Assembly (NCBI GenBank): GCA_035934015.1
Contig: DASYYH010000026.1
Span: forward strand, 1-64,000
Reading direction: 5' to 3'
Source of the DNA: Candidatus Acidiferrales bacterium
GTDB taxonomy: Bacteria > Acidobacteriota > Terriglobia > Acidiferrales > UBA7541
Length of the DNA stretch: 64,000 bases
In this document: positions 52,113 to 60,214 of the stretch, piece by piece
Layout: each line of letters opens with the position of its first letter
Numbering within the stretch: the first letter of the stretch is position 1
Program-made: the position numbers and the translations under genes
The notes under the pieces: generated by a model
Told to the model about the DNA's origin: nothing
Database searches by the model: none
What the model saw: only the letters and a program-made list of their open reading frames with translations

Positions 52113-52125
52113 AAGGTTTCAAATC

Positions 52126-52479
52126 GTGACAAAAGGAAAGATCAAATTCCTACAGAAGCCAACTTGAACCTCTTGCCGAAAAGCAAGAGGTCTCTTGCTC
52201 GAACACGGCGCTGATTTGGAAACGCGCGATCTTGGCAGAGAGCGGTTGAGTGCCGCTGAATTGGAAAGTTTGATCGGAGATCGCGATTATCGCCAATTTT
52301 TGAACTCGCGCAACGAACTCTATCGCGCGAAAAACATGAAAGAAAACCCTCCGTCGCGAGCGGAAGCGCTGAAAATGATGGCTGCCGAGCCAAATTTGAT
52401 TCGCCGCCCCGTGGTGATTGCCGGGAAGAGAATTGTATTGGGTTACGATGAGGAAGGGTTAAAGAAGCTCGTCGAGTGA
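52126..52479 (+). CDS. Selenocysteine-containing ArsC/Spx-fold protein (in-frame TGA = Sec14)
   Basis: 117 aa if the TGA at 52165-52167 is read as Sec; a standard translation leaves only the part from 52195. GTG at 52126 with AAAGG 9 nt upstream. The N-terminus becomes MTKGKIKFLQKPT-U-TSCRKARG: a UxxC (Sec14, Cys17) in place of the CxxC of ArsC/Spx/YffB-type glutaredoxin-fold proteins. The rest fits the family: LLLEHGADLETRDLG, FLNSRNELYR, PPSRAEALKMM, PNLIRRPVVIAGKRIVLG (cis-Pro loop and C-terminal strands). A bSECIS-like hairpin is at 52182-52199. Likely thiol/selenol reductase; substrate unknown. Frameshift or error is the alternative. Confidence 0.88.
52182..52199 (+). promoter_or_regulatory. 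Bacterial SECIS-like hairpin in the ArsC/Spx-fold mRNA
   Basis: AGCAAGA-GGUC-UCUUGCU: 7 perfect pairs with a GGUC loop, like the GGU-containing apical loop of the E. coli fdhF SECIS. The first loop base is nucleotide 22 after the UGA. An alternative hairpin (52169-52176 with 52183-52190) uses the same 5' arm. Confidence 0.78.
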
Positions 52480-52544
52480 GAAGTTGGAAACAACGCTGTA
52501 AGCCCCGTTGTGTCAATTGGCCTTGGTTTGCAAGGAGGGATAGC

Positions 52545-53414
52545 TTGGCATTGGAATCAGGCGGCCCGATCATCGATATCCACATCCATATTCAGCCACT
52601 ACACATGTTCAAACCTCACGCTCTGGCATTAATCCAAAAAGGACGCAAGGATTACGCGGAGGTTGAGAAATACACGTCAGATTCGAAGGCCTTTCTCAAG
52701 TTCCTGGACGAGATGGGAATTGAGAGAGCTGGCTTGATTAACTACGTCAGCCCTGAAGTTATTGGTTTTCCGCCGGAAGTGAACGATTGGATTGCCGATT
52801 ATTGCTCTACGGATCCGAAGCGACTGCTCGCATTCGGGTCCGTGCACCCGAAACATGTTCCCGATGCCGGCGCTGAAGTGGACCGCCTGGCAAAGATTGG
52901 CATCCGGGGCCTCAAGGTGCACCCTTCGCATCAGGAGTTTGCCCCGAATGCATATCGTGATGGATTCGGGCCGCTCGCGGCGATGTATGAGCGGGCTCAG
53001 GCAAACGGGATACCAGTGATGATTCACACGGGTACTTCTATTTTTCCCGGAGCGCGGAATCCATATGCTCAGCCGATCTTGGCCGACGACGTGTCCATCG
53101 ACTTTCCGAAACTTGTGGTTATCCTGGCGCACGGTGGCCGTCCACTGTGGATGAACGAAGCGTTCTTTCTTGTTCGCCGTCATCCGAATATGTACATGGA
53201 CATTTCCGGCATTCCGCCACAGCGACTCATGGAGTATTTTCCTCGAATCGAAGAAATTGCCGATAAAGTACTTTGGGGCACGGATTGGCCGGGGCCGGGA
53301 GTTCCCGCGATTCGAGGCAACATAGAACAATTTCGCAGGCTGCCGATTTCGGAAGCTGCGCAGCGCAAGATTCTCCATGACAATGCCGCGCGGCTGTTCC
53401 CCGTGGGTCCTTGA
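52545..53414 (+). CDS. Amidohydrolase-family (ACMSD-like) metal enzyme
   Basis: 289 aa TIM-barrel amidohydrolase. The frame opens at 52476, but the TTG at 52545 has a perfect AAGGAGG 6 nt upstream. Metal ligands visible: DIHIHIQ (HxH, residues 11-13), HPSHQEF, HTGTS near 158, and GTDWPGPG near 243. Members act as decarboxylases or hydrolases. The neighbours suggest degradation of a carboxylic acid feeding CoA-ester chemistry. Confidence 0.88.
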   Translation: MALESGGPIIDIHIHIQPLHMFKPHALALIQKGRKDYAEVEKYTSDSKAFLKFLDEMGIERAGLINYVSPEVIGFPPEVNDWIADYCSTDPKRLLAFGSVHPKHVPDAGAEVDRLAKIGIRGLKVHPSHQEFAPNAYRDGFGPLAAMYERAQANGIPVMIHTGTSIFPGARNPYAQPILADDVSIDFPKLVVILAHGGRPLWMNEAFFLVRRHPNMYMDISGIPPQRLMEYFPRIEEIADKVLWGTDWPGPGVPAIRGNIEQFRRLPISEAAQRKILHDNAARLFPVGP

Positions 53415-53475
53415 TATATTGTTTGTTGCAAGTCCCGGCAGGTCTGGATCGCTTCATTTTTCACAGGGAGAAATC

Positions 53476-54351
53476 ATGGAAATTAAAACCGTGCTAGTGA
53501 TCGGTGCCGGAACTATGGGCCGCGGGATCGCCTATTGCTCTGCGCTTGCGGGTTATCAAACGATTCTGGAGGATGTTTCGCAGCCAATGGTGGAGCAGGG
53601 GCTTGATTATATTCGTCGTGCTTTTGACGAAGGGGTTGCTCGCGGGAAAGCGACTGAAGAGCAAAAACAACAGGCCATGGCGCACATCACAACGTCGAAT
53701 GTGGTTCAGGATGCTTGCCGCCAGGCCGACTTCATTATTGAAGCGGTTCCTGAAGAAATGGAAACAAAGCTGGAGATTTTTACAATCCTCGACAAATTCG
53801 CGAAGCCGGGCGCGATATTCGCAAGTAACACATCGTCTCTCTCTATTACGGAAATGGCTGCGATCACATTTCGCCCCGAAAACTGCATCGGCATGCATTT
53901 CTTCAACCCCGTCCAGAAAATGAAGCTGCTCGAGATTGTCCGTGGGCTGGAAACTTCGGAGGCGACTGTCGCGGCATGCGCCGAGGCGGGAAGGAACATG
54001 GGCAAGGACGTAGTAGTCGTGCGCGAATCGCCTGGGTTCGTGACCAGCCGCATCAATGCCATGATTGGCAATGAGGCGTTTTTCATGTTGCAGGAAGGCG
54101 TTGCCAGCGCTGTTGATATCGACAAAGCGTTGAAGCTGGGGCTGAATCACCCGATGGGACCGTTTGAGCTTGTTGATCTCGTTGGTCTCGATGTGCGGCT
54201 GAGTATTTTGCAGCACTTGCATCGCACGCTGGGCGAAAAATATCGTCCGTGTCCGCTGCTTGAACAATATGTGAAGGCGGGCCGCTTAGGTCGCAAGTCC
54301 GGGCGCGGTGTATACGATTACAAAGAAGCAGGGGCCAAGCCGAAATCCTAA
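53476..54351 (+). CDS. 3-hydroxyacyl-CoA (3-hydroxybutyryl-CoA) dehydrogenase
   Basis: 291 aa. ATG at 53476 with AGGGAG 5 nt upstream. NAD-binding VLVIGAGTMGRGIAYCSAL; catalytic region ASNTSSLSITEMA and GMHFFNPVQKMKLLEIV (His-Glu dyad); C-terminal GLNHPMGPFELVDLVGLDV. Oxidises 3-hydroxyacyl-CoA, the step after the crotonases of the cluster. Confidence 0.94.
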   Translation: MEIKTVLVIGAGTMGRGIAYCSALAGYQTILEDVSQPMVEQGLDYIRRAFDEGVARGKATEEQKQQAMAHITTSNVVQDACRQADFIIEAVPEEMETKLEIFTILDKFAKPGAIFASNTSSLSITEMAAITFRPENCIGMHFFNPVQKMKLLEIVRGLETSEATVAACAEAGRNMGKDVVVVRESPGFVTSRINAMIGNEAFFMLQEGVASAVDIDKALKLGLNHPMGPFELVDLVGLDVRLSILQHLHRTLGEKYRPCPLLEQYVKAGRLGRKSGRGVYDYKEAGAKPKS

Positions 54352-54399
54352 ATTACGATTCCGTCGTGTGCTGCGTCCTGTATGTCGAAGGTTCTCACG

Positions 54400-54939
54400 A
54401 TGGCGAGTATCGAAAAGGCGATTTCTTTTCTGCAGGGCGATCTGACAGATATGGACGTCGACGCGATCGTCAATGCTGCAAACAACGATTTGCAATTGGG
54501 CGGAGGAGTGGCTGGCGCGATTCGGCGCAAGGGTGGCGAGGAGATTCAACGGGAGTGTGATGAGATTGGCTCAATTGCCGTTGGAGGCGCGGCGATTACC
54601 ACAGGTGGTCGTCTCAAAGCACGATATGTGATTCATGCGGCAAGCATGGCACTCGGCGGCCGAACGACAGCGAATGCGCTACGCAGTTCGGTAGGAGAAT
54701 CTTTGAAGCTTGCCGCACAGCACAGATTGACCAGCATTGCCTTTCCAGCCGTCGGAACCGGCATCGCTGCTTTCCCGATGCACGAATGCGCGGAGATTAT
54801 GCTGGAGGCGGCGACGCGGCACCTCGAAGGGACCACTGCCCTCGAAAAGATCTATTTCGTTCTCTTCGATGAACGAGCACTGAAAACGTTCGAGCAAGTT
54901 TGGAAAGATAAAGGCCCAGAGTCGCGCGCTGATTCTTAG
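54400..54939 (+). CDS. Macrodomain protein (ADP-ribose binding/hydrolysing)
   Basis: 179 aa. ATG at 54400 with GAAGG 8 nt upstream (an ATG at 54382 lacks one). Macro signatures: GDLTDMDVDAIVNAANN, LGGGVAGAIRRKGG and FPAVGTGIAAFPMHECAEIM. Similar to O-acetyl-ADP-ribose deacetylases. Not obviously linked to the acyl-CoA genes; possibly reverses ADP-ribosylation. Confidence 0.92.
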   Translation: MASIEKAISFLQGDLTDMDVDAIVNAANNDLQLGGGVAGAIRRKGGEEIQRECDEIGSIAVGGAAITTGGRLKARYVIHAASMALGGRTTANALRSSVGESLKLAAQHRLTSIAFPAVGTGIAAFPMHECAEIMLEAATRHLEGTTALEKIYFVLFDERALKTFEQVWKDKGPESRADS

Positions 54940-54967
54940 AAATCTGGCCGGTTTTCTATACCGTACA

Positions 54968-57043
54968 TTACGACTTTGCTTGTTTTGAAGGCACAGGAGC
55001 GGCCGGCTGTGAATCAGGACTCGTGTACGGCGACTTCATGTATTTCTCAGCTTCCTTCTGGGCTCCGCCTGTGTCGTCCTTCAGCTCTTCCGCTTTTTCG
55101 TATTCGTTGATGGCTCTTTCCCGCGAGCCGGTCAAATCAAAAATCTTGCCGAGGTAGATGTGGCTCCATACCTCAACCCAGCGATAGCTCGGAGCCAAGT
55201 CGCCATCGAGTGCGCTGCGGAATGAGTCCGCTGCGGACGAATAATTCTTCTGATAGAAAAATGCTTCGCCAATGCGGAAGTCGGCCAGCGAATTATTCGA
55301 CTGAATGCTGAGAGCTTGCTGATACTGCTGGATCGCCTCGGCAAATTTACCCTGCTCTGCGAGACCTTCTCCCTTTGCAATGAGCGCGCGAATTTGCAGC
55401 TTTGGATCCGTCTTCAGAATATCGTCATCGGGATCAATGGATATGCCATCGGGTTTGGGCTGGCCATATGTGTCGATCGTGAATTCGGTCGACGTGCCGA
55501 TCACCTGGACCGTTTTCGTTACAGGATTGCCTTCGGCGTCGACGCGAATTTCCACGGGCATGTTAAAGGTTTCGATCGGTTGCATCACTTTCCCGACCAC
55601 TTTGAATCCCTTGGGAGTGCGATAAACGATGTAGTCCAGCTTGAATTCAGGGATGCCGGTCGAGGCGAGCCACTGTGAGAAGAACGCCACGAAATTCAAT
55701 CGGCGTTGGCCTTGCACGGGCGCCGGCAGCCTCGACTGCGCCAGCTTTTCAAAATCGTCGATGCTGGCATTCTTTCCTTCGTGTTGGACATAGAAATCGT
55801 GGATTAACGCGGCGAAAGACGCATCTCCCATGGACGACCGCAACATGTGAAATACCATCGCGCCTTTTTGCACTACTGTCGATTCATACTGGGGCGAGTA
55901 GCGCTGCAACTGTCCCGCCTGAGCAATCGGAGAGGCGTTTGGGTACATCACAGAGCCGATCGCAAAAGAGGTTAGTTCCTTGCGAAAATCGGATTCGCCC
56001 GCCGAGTGCTCGATATACATCGCAGCAATATATTGCGCCAAACCATCGGTGACCCAGACGTCGGATGGCGACGCAGGAAGAACCTGATTCCCCCACCATT
56101 GCTCCGCAGCGACGTGTGCGAGCGCAGACTGATCAAGGCTGTTGTTCCACTCGTGCGCGCTCAGCAGCAGCAAACCCGGAGCCGAGTAATCGTCGAGCGT
56201 GCCGTCCGGCAACTGCGCCAGGGTCACGTTCGGCGACGACAAAGGACCAAATTCGCTCGAATAGTAAAGCAGTATGGCCGCCAGCGCGTCGCCCATGTGT
56301 CCGGCAGTTGAACTCGCGGAAGGCGGAGCGAAAACGGAAATTGACAATCCCTGCGCGTGAACTGGGGAGAGCTGTAAATTACCAGCGACAAACGTTCCAA
56401 CCGGTCCGGGGGCGTTGCACGTAAATGTGTACTGAGCTCGTCCAGGCTCGCCTGCTGTTTCCGGCGGCAACTCCGTTGGTATGGAAGATGCGCCTGTGCC
56501 GGTAACCGCAAAAGTGTCAGGCGCTATGATCTGAAACGTCGCCGTGTAACGATTAGAAGGATAATCGGTAAGCGGAAACCAGCGAGCGGGAAGCAGTAAG
56601 TAGGCAGAATTCTTATCGATCCACGCGAAGCGAACGTCTTTTGTGGGGCTGTCTTCGTCGTTGGCAAAGGCGCCCGAATATTCGAAGTCAATCGTGACAT
56701 GCATCCCAGCCTGGGCGCTGGAGGGAAGAGATACCACGACATCCAGCGGGTTGAACGAATCGCGATGAAAGTCGAGTTTTCGACCGTCGCCCACCAACGT
56801 GACGGAATCAATATGAAGATCCGGGTGCAGCTCGAAAAGAATTGTGCTCGAATCTACTTTCGCTACCAGTTCAACCTTTGCGTCTGCCGTTAAGCTCTCC
56901 TGATCCGGATGAAGAGTCGCTTTAACGTCATAGTGAACGGCATCGAAATCAAATTCCGGGAGTTGTTGCTGCGCCAGTGCTGTATCAGCAATGAAACAGA
57001 AGGGCAGAGCGAACAACGCGAGACAAAGCCCGAATTTGACCAT
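54968..57043 (-). CDS. M1-aminopeptidase-like protein with degenerate active site and C-terminal TPR
   Basis: About 691 aa. ATG at 57043 with GAGG 7 nt upstream and a clean signal peptide (MVKFGLCLALFALPF, cleavage near TALAQ). M1-like N-terminal beta domain, then the metallopeptidase region. The zinc motif HExxH-x18-E reads HVAAE (residues 310-314) and Asp333: the first His stays, but the catalytic Glu, second His and third ligand are replaced while the spacing is exact. C-terminal TPR-like repeats (residues about 560-670, GKFAEAIQQYQQALSIQ). Probably exported and catalytically inactive or altered; perhaps a binding protein. Confidence 0.8.
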   Translation of the reverse strand: MVKFGLCLALFALPFCFIADTALAQQQLPEFDFDAVHYDVKATLHPDQESLTADAKVELVAKVDSSTILFELHPDLHIDSVTLVGDGRKLDFHRDSFNPLDVVVSLPSSAQAGMHVTIDFEYSGAFANDEDSPTKDVRFAWIDKNSAYLLLPARWFPLTDYPSNRYTATFQIIAPDTFAVTGTGASSIPTELPPETAGEPGRAQYTFTCNAPGPVGTFVAGNLQLSPVHAQGLSISVFAPPSASSTAGHMGDALAAILLYYSSEFGPLSSPNVTLAQLPDGTLDDYSAPGLLLLSAHEWNNSLDQSALAHVAAEQWWGNQVLPASPSDVWVTDGLAQYIAAMYIEHSAGESDFRKELTSFAIGSVMYPNASPIAQAGQLQRYSPQYESTVVQKGAMVFHMLRSSMGDASFAALIHDFYVQHEGKNASIDDFEKLAQSRLPAPVQGQRRLNFVAFFSQWLASTGIPEFKLDYIVYRTPKGFKVVGKVMQPIETFNMPVEIRVDAEGNPVTKTVQVIGTSTEFTIDTYGQPKPDGISIDPDDDILKTDPKLQIRALIAKGEGLAEQGKFAEAIQQYQQALSIQSNNSLADFRIGEAFFYQKNYSSAADSFRSALDGDLAPSYRWVEVWSHIYLGKIFDLTGSRERAINEYEKAEELKDDTGGAQKEAEKYMKSPYTSPDSQPAAPVPSKQAKS

Positions 57044-57133
57044 GCTAAGACCTCGAATGACAGTACGATTTGCCATAATTGTCCGTTCGTTAGAGTGCGT
57101 AAGAGCGCTTTCTAGTTGCCCGTACCTATAAGG

Positions 57134-58258
57134 TTACAGCATTCCAGCGATGATTTCAGCAGCGCGCTCGATGGCGCCTCCTTTTCCCAATTTTGCCCGG
57201 ACTTCGGCCAAACCACGCTTCTGGTCCTCGCGCGCCCGCGGCGCGTCCAGCAAACGCCGGACCTCATTTTCGAGAGCTTCCGCTGTGAATTGATCCTGGA
57301 TCAGTTCTGCTGCAATCTGCCGGCCAGAAATTACGTTGACCATGGCGAAAAATGAGCTCGTGACCATGTGACGCGCGATTGCCGCAGTCAACGCGGATAC
57401 GCGGTAAACAACCACCATAGGGCAATCGAGCAGCGCCGCTTCCACCGTCGCAGTGCCGCTGGAGACTATGGCACAGTCAGCAGCTGCAAGCGCCTCATAA
57501 GTAGCGCCTTTCACGGGTATCAGAGGTACATCAGGGCGCTCATAGGGCCGAATGACTTGCTCATCCAGCCCGGGAGCAAGAGCTAGGACAAACTCCAACG
57601 GATAGTTCTTTCGAAGTCTCGCGCATGCCTCCGTGATGGTCGGCAAACTTCGCCGAATTTCACTCGGCCTGCTTCCGGGCAGCACGGCAAGGATTGGCTT
57701 GGTTCCATCAATGCCATATCGTTCGACGAATTGCGCGCGTGTCATCGTGGCATGCACGGAATCGACCAGAGGATGGCCGACGAAATCAACCTGAACTCCA
57801 GCCTTGCGATACAATTCTACTTCGAAGGAGAAAATCACGAGCACGCGCTCGAATCGTCGTTGAATCCAGCGCATACGCCCGGGCCTCCACGCCCAAATCT
57901 GCGGACTAATGAAGTAGACATTACGGATGCCATGCTTTTTCAAACGGCGTGCAAGGCCAAAATTAAATCCCGGAGAATCGACGGTAACCGCGAGAGCAGG
58001 CTCGCGGCGCACAGCTTCGCGTTCCAATTTTCGCCATGCGCGCCAGACCGCAGGAAGACGGCGAAGCACTTCCGTGATTCCGACAACAGCGATGTCCGAG
58101 GCGTCCGCAAGCAGTTCGACCCCCGCTGCGCGCATTTTCGGGCCGCCCATGCCGAAAAGATGAACGTCAGTTTGTTTTTGGATCGCCCGCGCAAGACGCG
58201 CGGCATACATGTCACCCGACGCCTCGCCTGCAGAAATGAGAATCTCTCGCGGCTTCAT
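57134..58258 (-). CDS. lpxB: Lipid-A-disaccharide synthase
   Basis: 374 aa GT19 enzyme that joins UDP-2,3-diacylglucosamine and lipid X in lipid A synthesis. Motifs: ILISAGEASGDMYAARL at the start, VDSPGFNFGLA, ISPQIWAWRPGR, VGHPLVDS, AVLPGSRPSEIRR and SSGTATVEAALLDCPMVVVYR. Located downstream of an ABC exporter pair, which may move lipid A or another lipid. Confidence 0.96.
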   Translation of the reverse strand: MKPREILISAGEASGDMYAARLARAIQKQTDVHLFGMGGPKMRAAGVELLADASDIAVVGITEVLRRLPAVWRAWRKLEREAVRREPALAVTVDSPGFNFGLARRLKKHGIRNVYFISPQIWAWRPGRMRWIQRRFERVLVIFSFEVELYRKAGVQVDFVGHPLVDSVHATMTRAQFVERYGIDGTKPILAVLPGSRPSEIRRSLPTITEACARLRKNYPLEFVLALAPGLDEQVIRPYERPDVPLIPVKGATYEALAAADCAIVSSGTATVEAALLDCPMVVVYRVSALTAAIARHMVTSSFFAMVNVISGRQIAAELIQDQFTAEALENEVRRLLDAPRAREDQKRGLAEVRAKLGKGGAIERAAEIIAGML

Positions 58259-58342
58259 TCTGGTGTCTCACTCCAAGCCGGGTATGCATCCGAGAAGGTG
58301 GGAGTGGCAGAACCGCTCGCACAGGGGCTCTGCACGCAAAGT

Positions 58343-60214
58343 TCAGTCATTTGCGGGGAGTGGAGAACCAGCAGGTTCGCCAAATACCGGCATACGCAGT
58401 TCCTGGTCTTTATATTGGAGCTGATACAGGCGGTAATAAATTCCGCGCCGCGCAAGAAGCTCTTGGTGTGTGCCCTCTTCGCGCAAGCGGCCCTTGTGGA
58501 ATACGAGGATGCGATCGGCATGCTGGATGGTACTCAGCCGGTGGGCAATGACAAGCGCGGTTCGTCCCGAGAGCAGTTGATCGAGGGCTTCACGAATCAG
58601 TAGCTCCGTTCGTGTGTCGACGCTTGACGTTGCTTCATCAAGAATGAGGAATCGCGGATTGTGCGCAAGTGCGCGTGCAAAGCTGATGAGCTGACGTTGG
58701 CCGACCGAGAGCGTGGTGCCACGTTCGGAAACCTCGGTTGCTGCTCCGTGAGGAAGAGAATCGATGAAACTGCCCAAACCAACTTCTCGCAGCGCCCAAT
58801 TGACCGTCTCGCGGCTGATGGACTCTGTGCCCAGACGCACGTTTGTTTCTATCGTGCCGCTGAAAAGAAACGGATCTTGAAGCACAATGCCAAACAGCCG
58901 TCGAAGATTCTGAAGGTCAAGGTTCCGGATGTTCACGCCGTCCAGCAGAATTTCTCCGCGCTGAATATCGTAGAAACGCAACAAAAGTTGAATGACTGTC
59001 GTCTTGCCCGCTCCGGTATGGCCAACGATGGCTACACTCTGGCCCGGGGCAACGCGGAAAGAAACATCCCGCAGAACCCAGTCCTCTTCTTTCGGATTTT
59101 CGCCGCCATGGTATGCAAACCACACATTGCGGAATTCGATTTCTCCTTGGGGTGTCTCCAACGGAATAGCATTCGCCGCCGACTGGACGGTGAGCGGTTC
59201 ATCAATGAGTTTGAAAATACGCTCGGAAGCGGCCATCGCCGACTGCAAAATATTGAATTTTTCGCTTAAGTCCTGAATCGGCATAAAGAACCGCTGGGAA
59301 TACATATAAAATTCCGTCACGACCCCAATGCCGAGGCCACCGGCAAGGACGCGCAAGCCGCCAAACCAGAAGATCAGGGCATAGGCCGTCGAAGAAAGGA
59401 ATTCAATCGCTGGATAGAAAAGAGCATAGGCCATAATGGCTTCCTTGAAAGCCATGTTATACGCGCGATTCAGCTCCGTGAACTGCTGGCGAGCTTTGCG
59501 CTCGCGATTGAAAAGCTGAATAACGGACATTCCGCCGATATGCTCTTGCAGGAAGGAGTTGATTCGAGCGATCGCCGTGCGAATCCGCCGGTTTGCATCC
59601 CGGACGCTGTTGCGGAACAGCCAGGTTACACCGAACATCAGCGGCAACACGGCAAGCGCCGCAAGCGCCAGCCTCCAATTCAATTTTAGCATCCACACAA
59701 CCGCGGCGATCAGGAAGCAAGTATCATTGACCATCGCCACGACACCGGCGGCGAACAAGTCATTGAGCGCATCGACGTCCGTCGTGACGCGAGTGACCAG
59801 ACGCCCCACCGGCGTGCGATCGAAGAAGCTCATCGGCAGGCGCTGCATGTGGCCAAAAATCTGCTTGCGCAGGTCATACATTGTTTGCTGGCCAACGGAC
59901 TGCATGATGCGCACTTGTCCGTACTGAAACGTGAAGCTCAAAATCAACGTAGCCATGAAGGCGAGCGATATCCAAAGGATGCCATGGAACGCAACGTCCA
60001 CCGATATCTTGTGGTTCATCGCCGGCGTGATATATCGGTCTATCACTTCGGCAAAGAGACGCGGGCCAACCAGTTGCAAGGGCGTCACCACGAAGGTGAT
60101 CGCGATGGCGAGGAACACGCGCCACTTGTACGGATTCAGATACTGCAAGAGCCGCCGCGTCAACTGCGCGTCGTAAATGCGTCCCAGTTTCTCTTCTTCG
60201 TGGTGCGTGCTCAT
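58343..60214 (-). CDS. ABC exporter half-transporter, canonical Walker B
   Basis: 623 aa: six-helix exporter domain, then ATPase. Walker A GHTGAGKTTVI, signature LSVGQRQLISFARAL (third Gly replaced by Val), Walker B FLILDEATSSVD with the catalytic Glu. Together with the partner's LDDA Walker B and normal LSGGQ, this is the asymmetry of heterodimeric exporters such as BmrCD/TM287-288. Overlaps the partner stop by 4 nt. Substrate: drug or lipid; unknown. Confidence 0.93.
   Translation of the reverse strand: MSTHHEEEKLGRIYDAQLTRRLLQYLNPYKWRVFLAIAITFVVTPLQLVGPRLFAEVIDRYITPAMNHKISVDVAFHGILWISLAFMATLILSFTFQYGQVRIMQSVGQQTMYDLRKQIFGHMQRLPMSFFDRTPVGRLVTRVTTDVDALNDLFAAGVVAMVNDTCFLIAAVVWMLKLNWRLALAALAVLPLMFGVTWLFRNSVRDANRRIRTAIARINSFLQEHIGGMSVIQLFNRERKARQQFTELNRAYNMAFKEAIMAYALFYPAIEFLSSTAYALIFWFGGLRVLAGGLGIGVVTEFYMYSQRFFMPIQDLSEKFNILQSAMAASERIFKLIDEPLTVQSAANAIPLETPQGEIEFRNVWFAYHGGENPKEEDWVLRDVSFRVAPGQSVAIVGHTGAGKTTVIQLLLRFYDIQRGEILLDGVNIRNLDLQNLRRLFGIVLQDPFLFSGTIETNVRLGTESISRETVNWALREVGLGSFIDSLPHGAATEVSERGTTLSVGQRQLISFARALAHNPRFLILDEATSSVDTRTELLIREALDQLLSGRTALVIAHRLSTIQHADRILVFHKGRLREEGTHQELLARRGIYYRLYQLQYKDQELRMPVFGEPAGSPLPAND

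Noticed and set aside
52165-52167. ArsC-like gene as an N-terminally truncated gene starting at 52195
   Set aside because: The missing N-terminus is present in frame upstream of the TGA with its own GTG and ribosome site.
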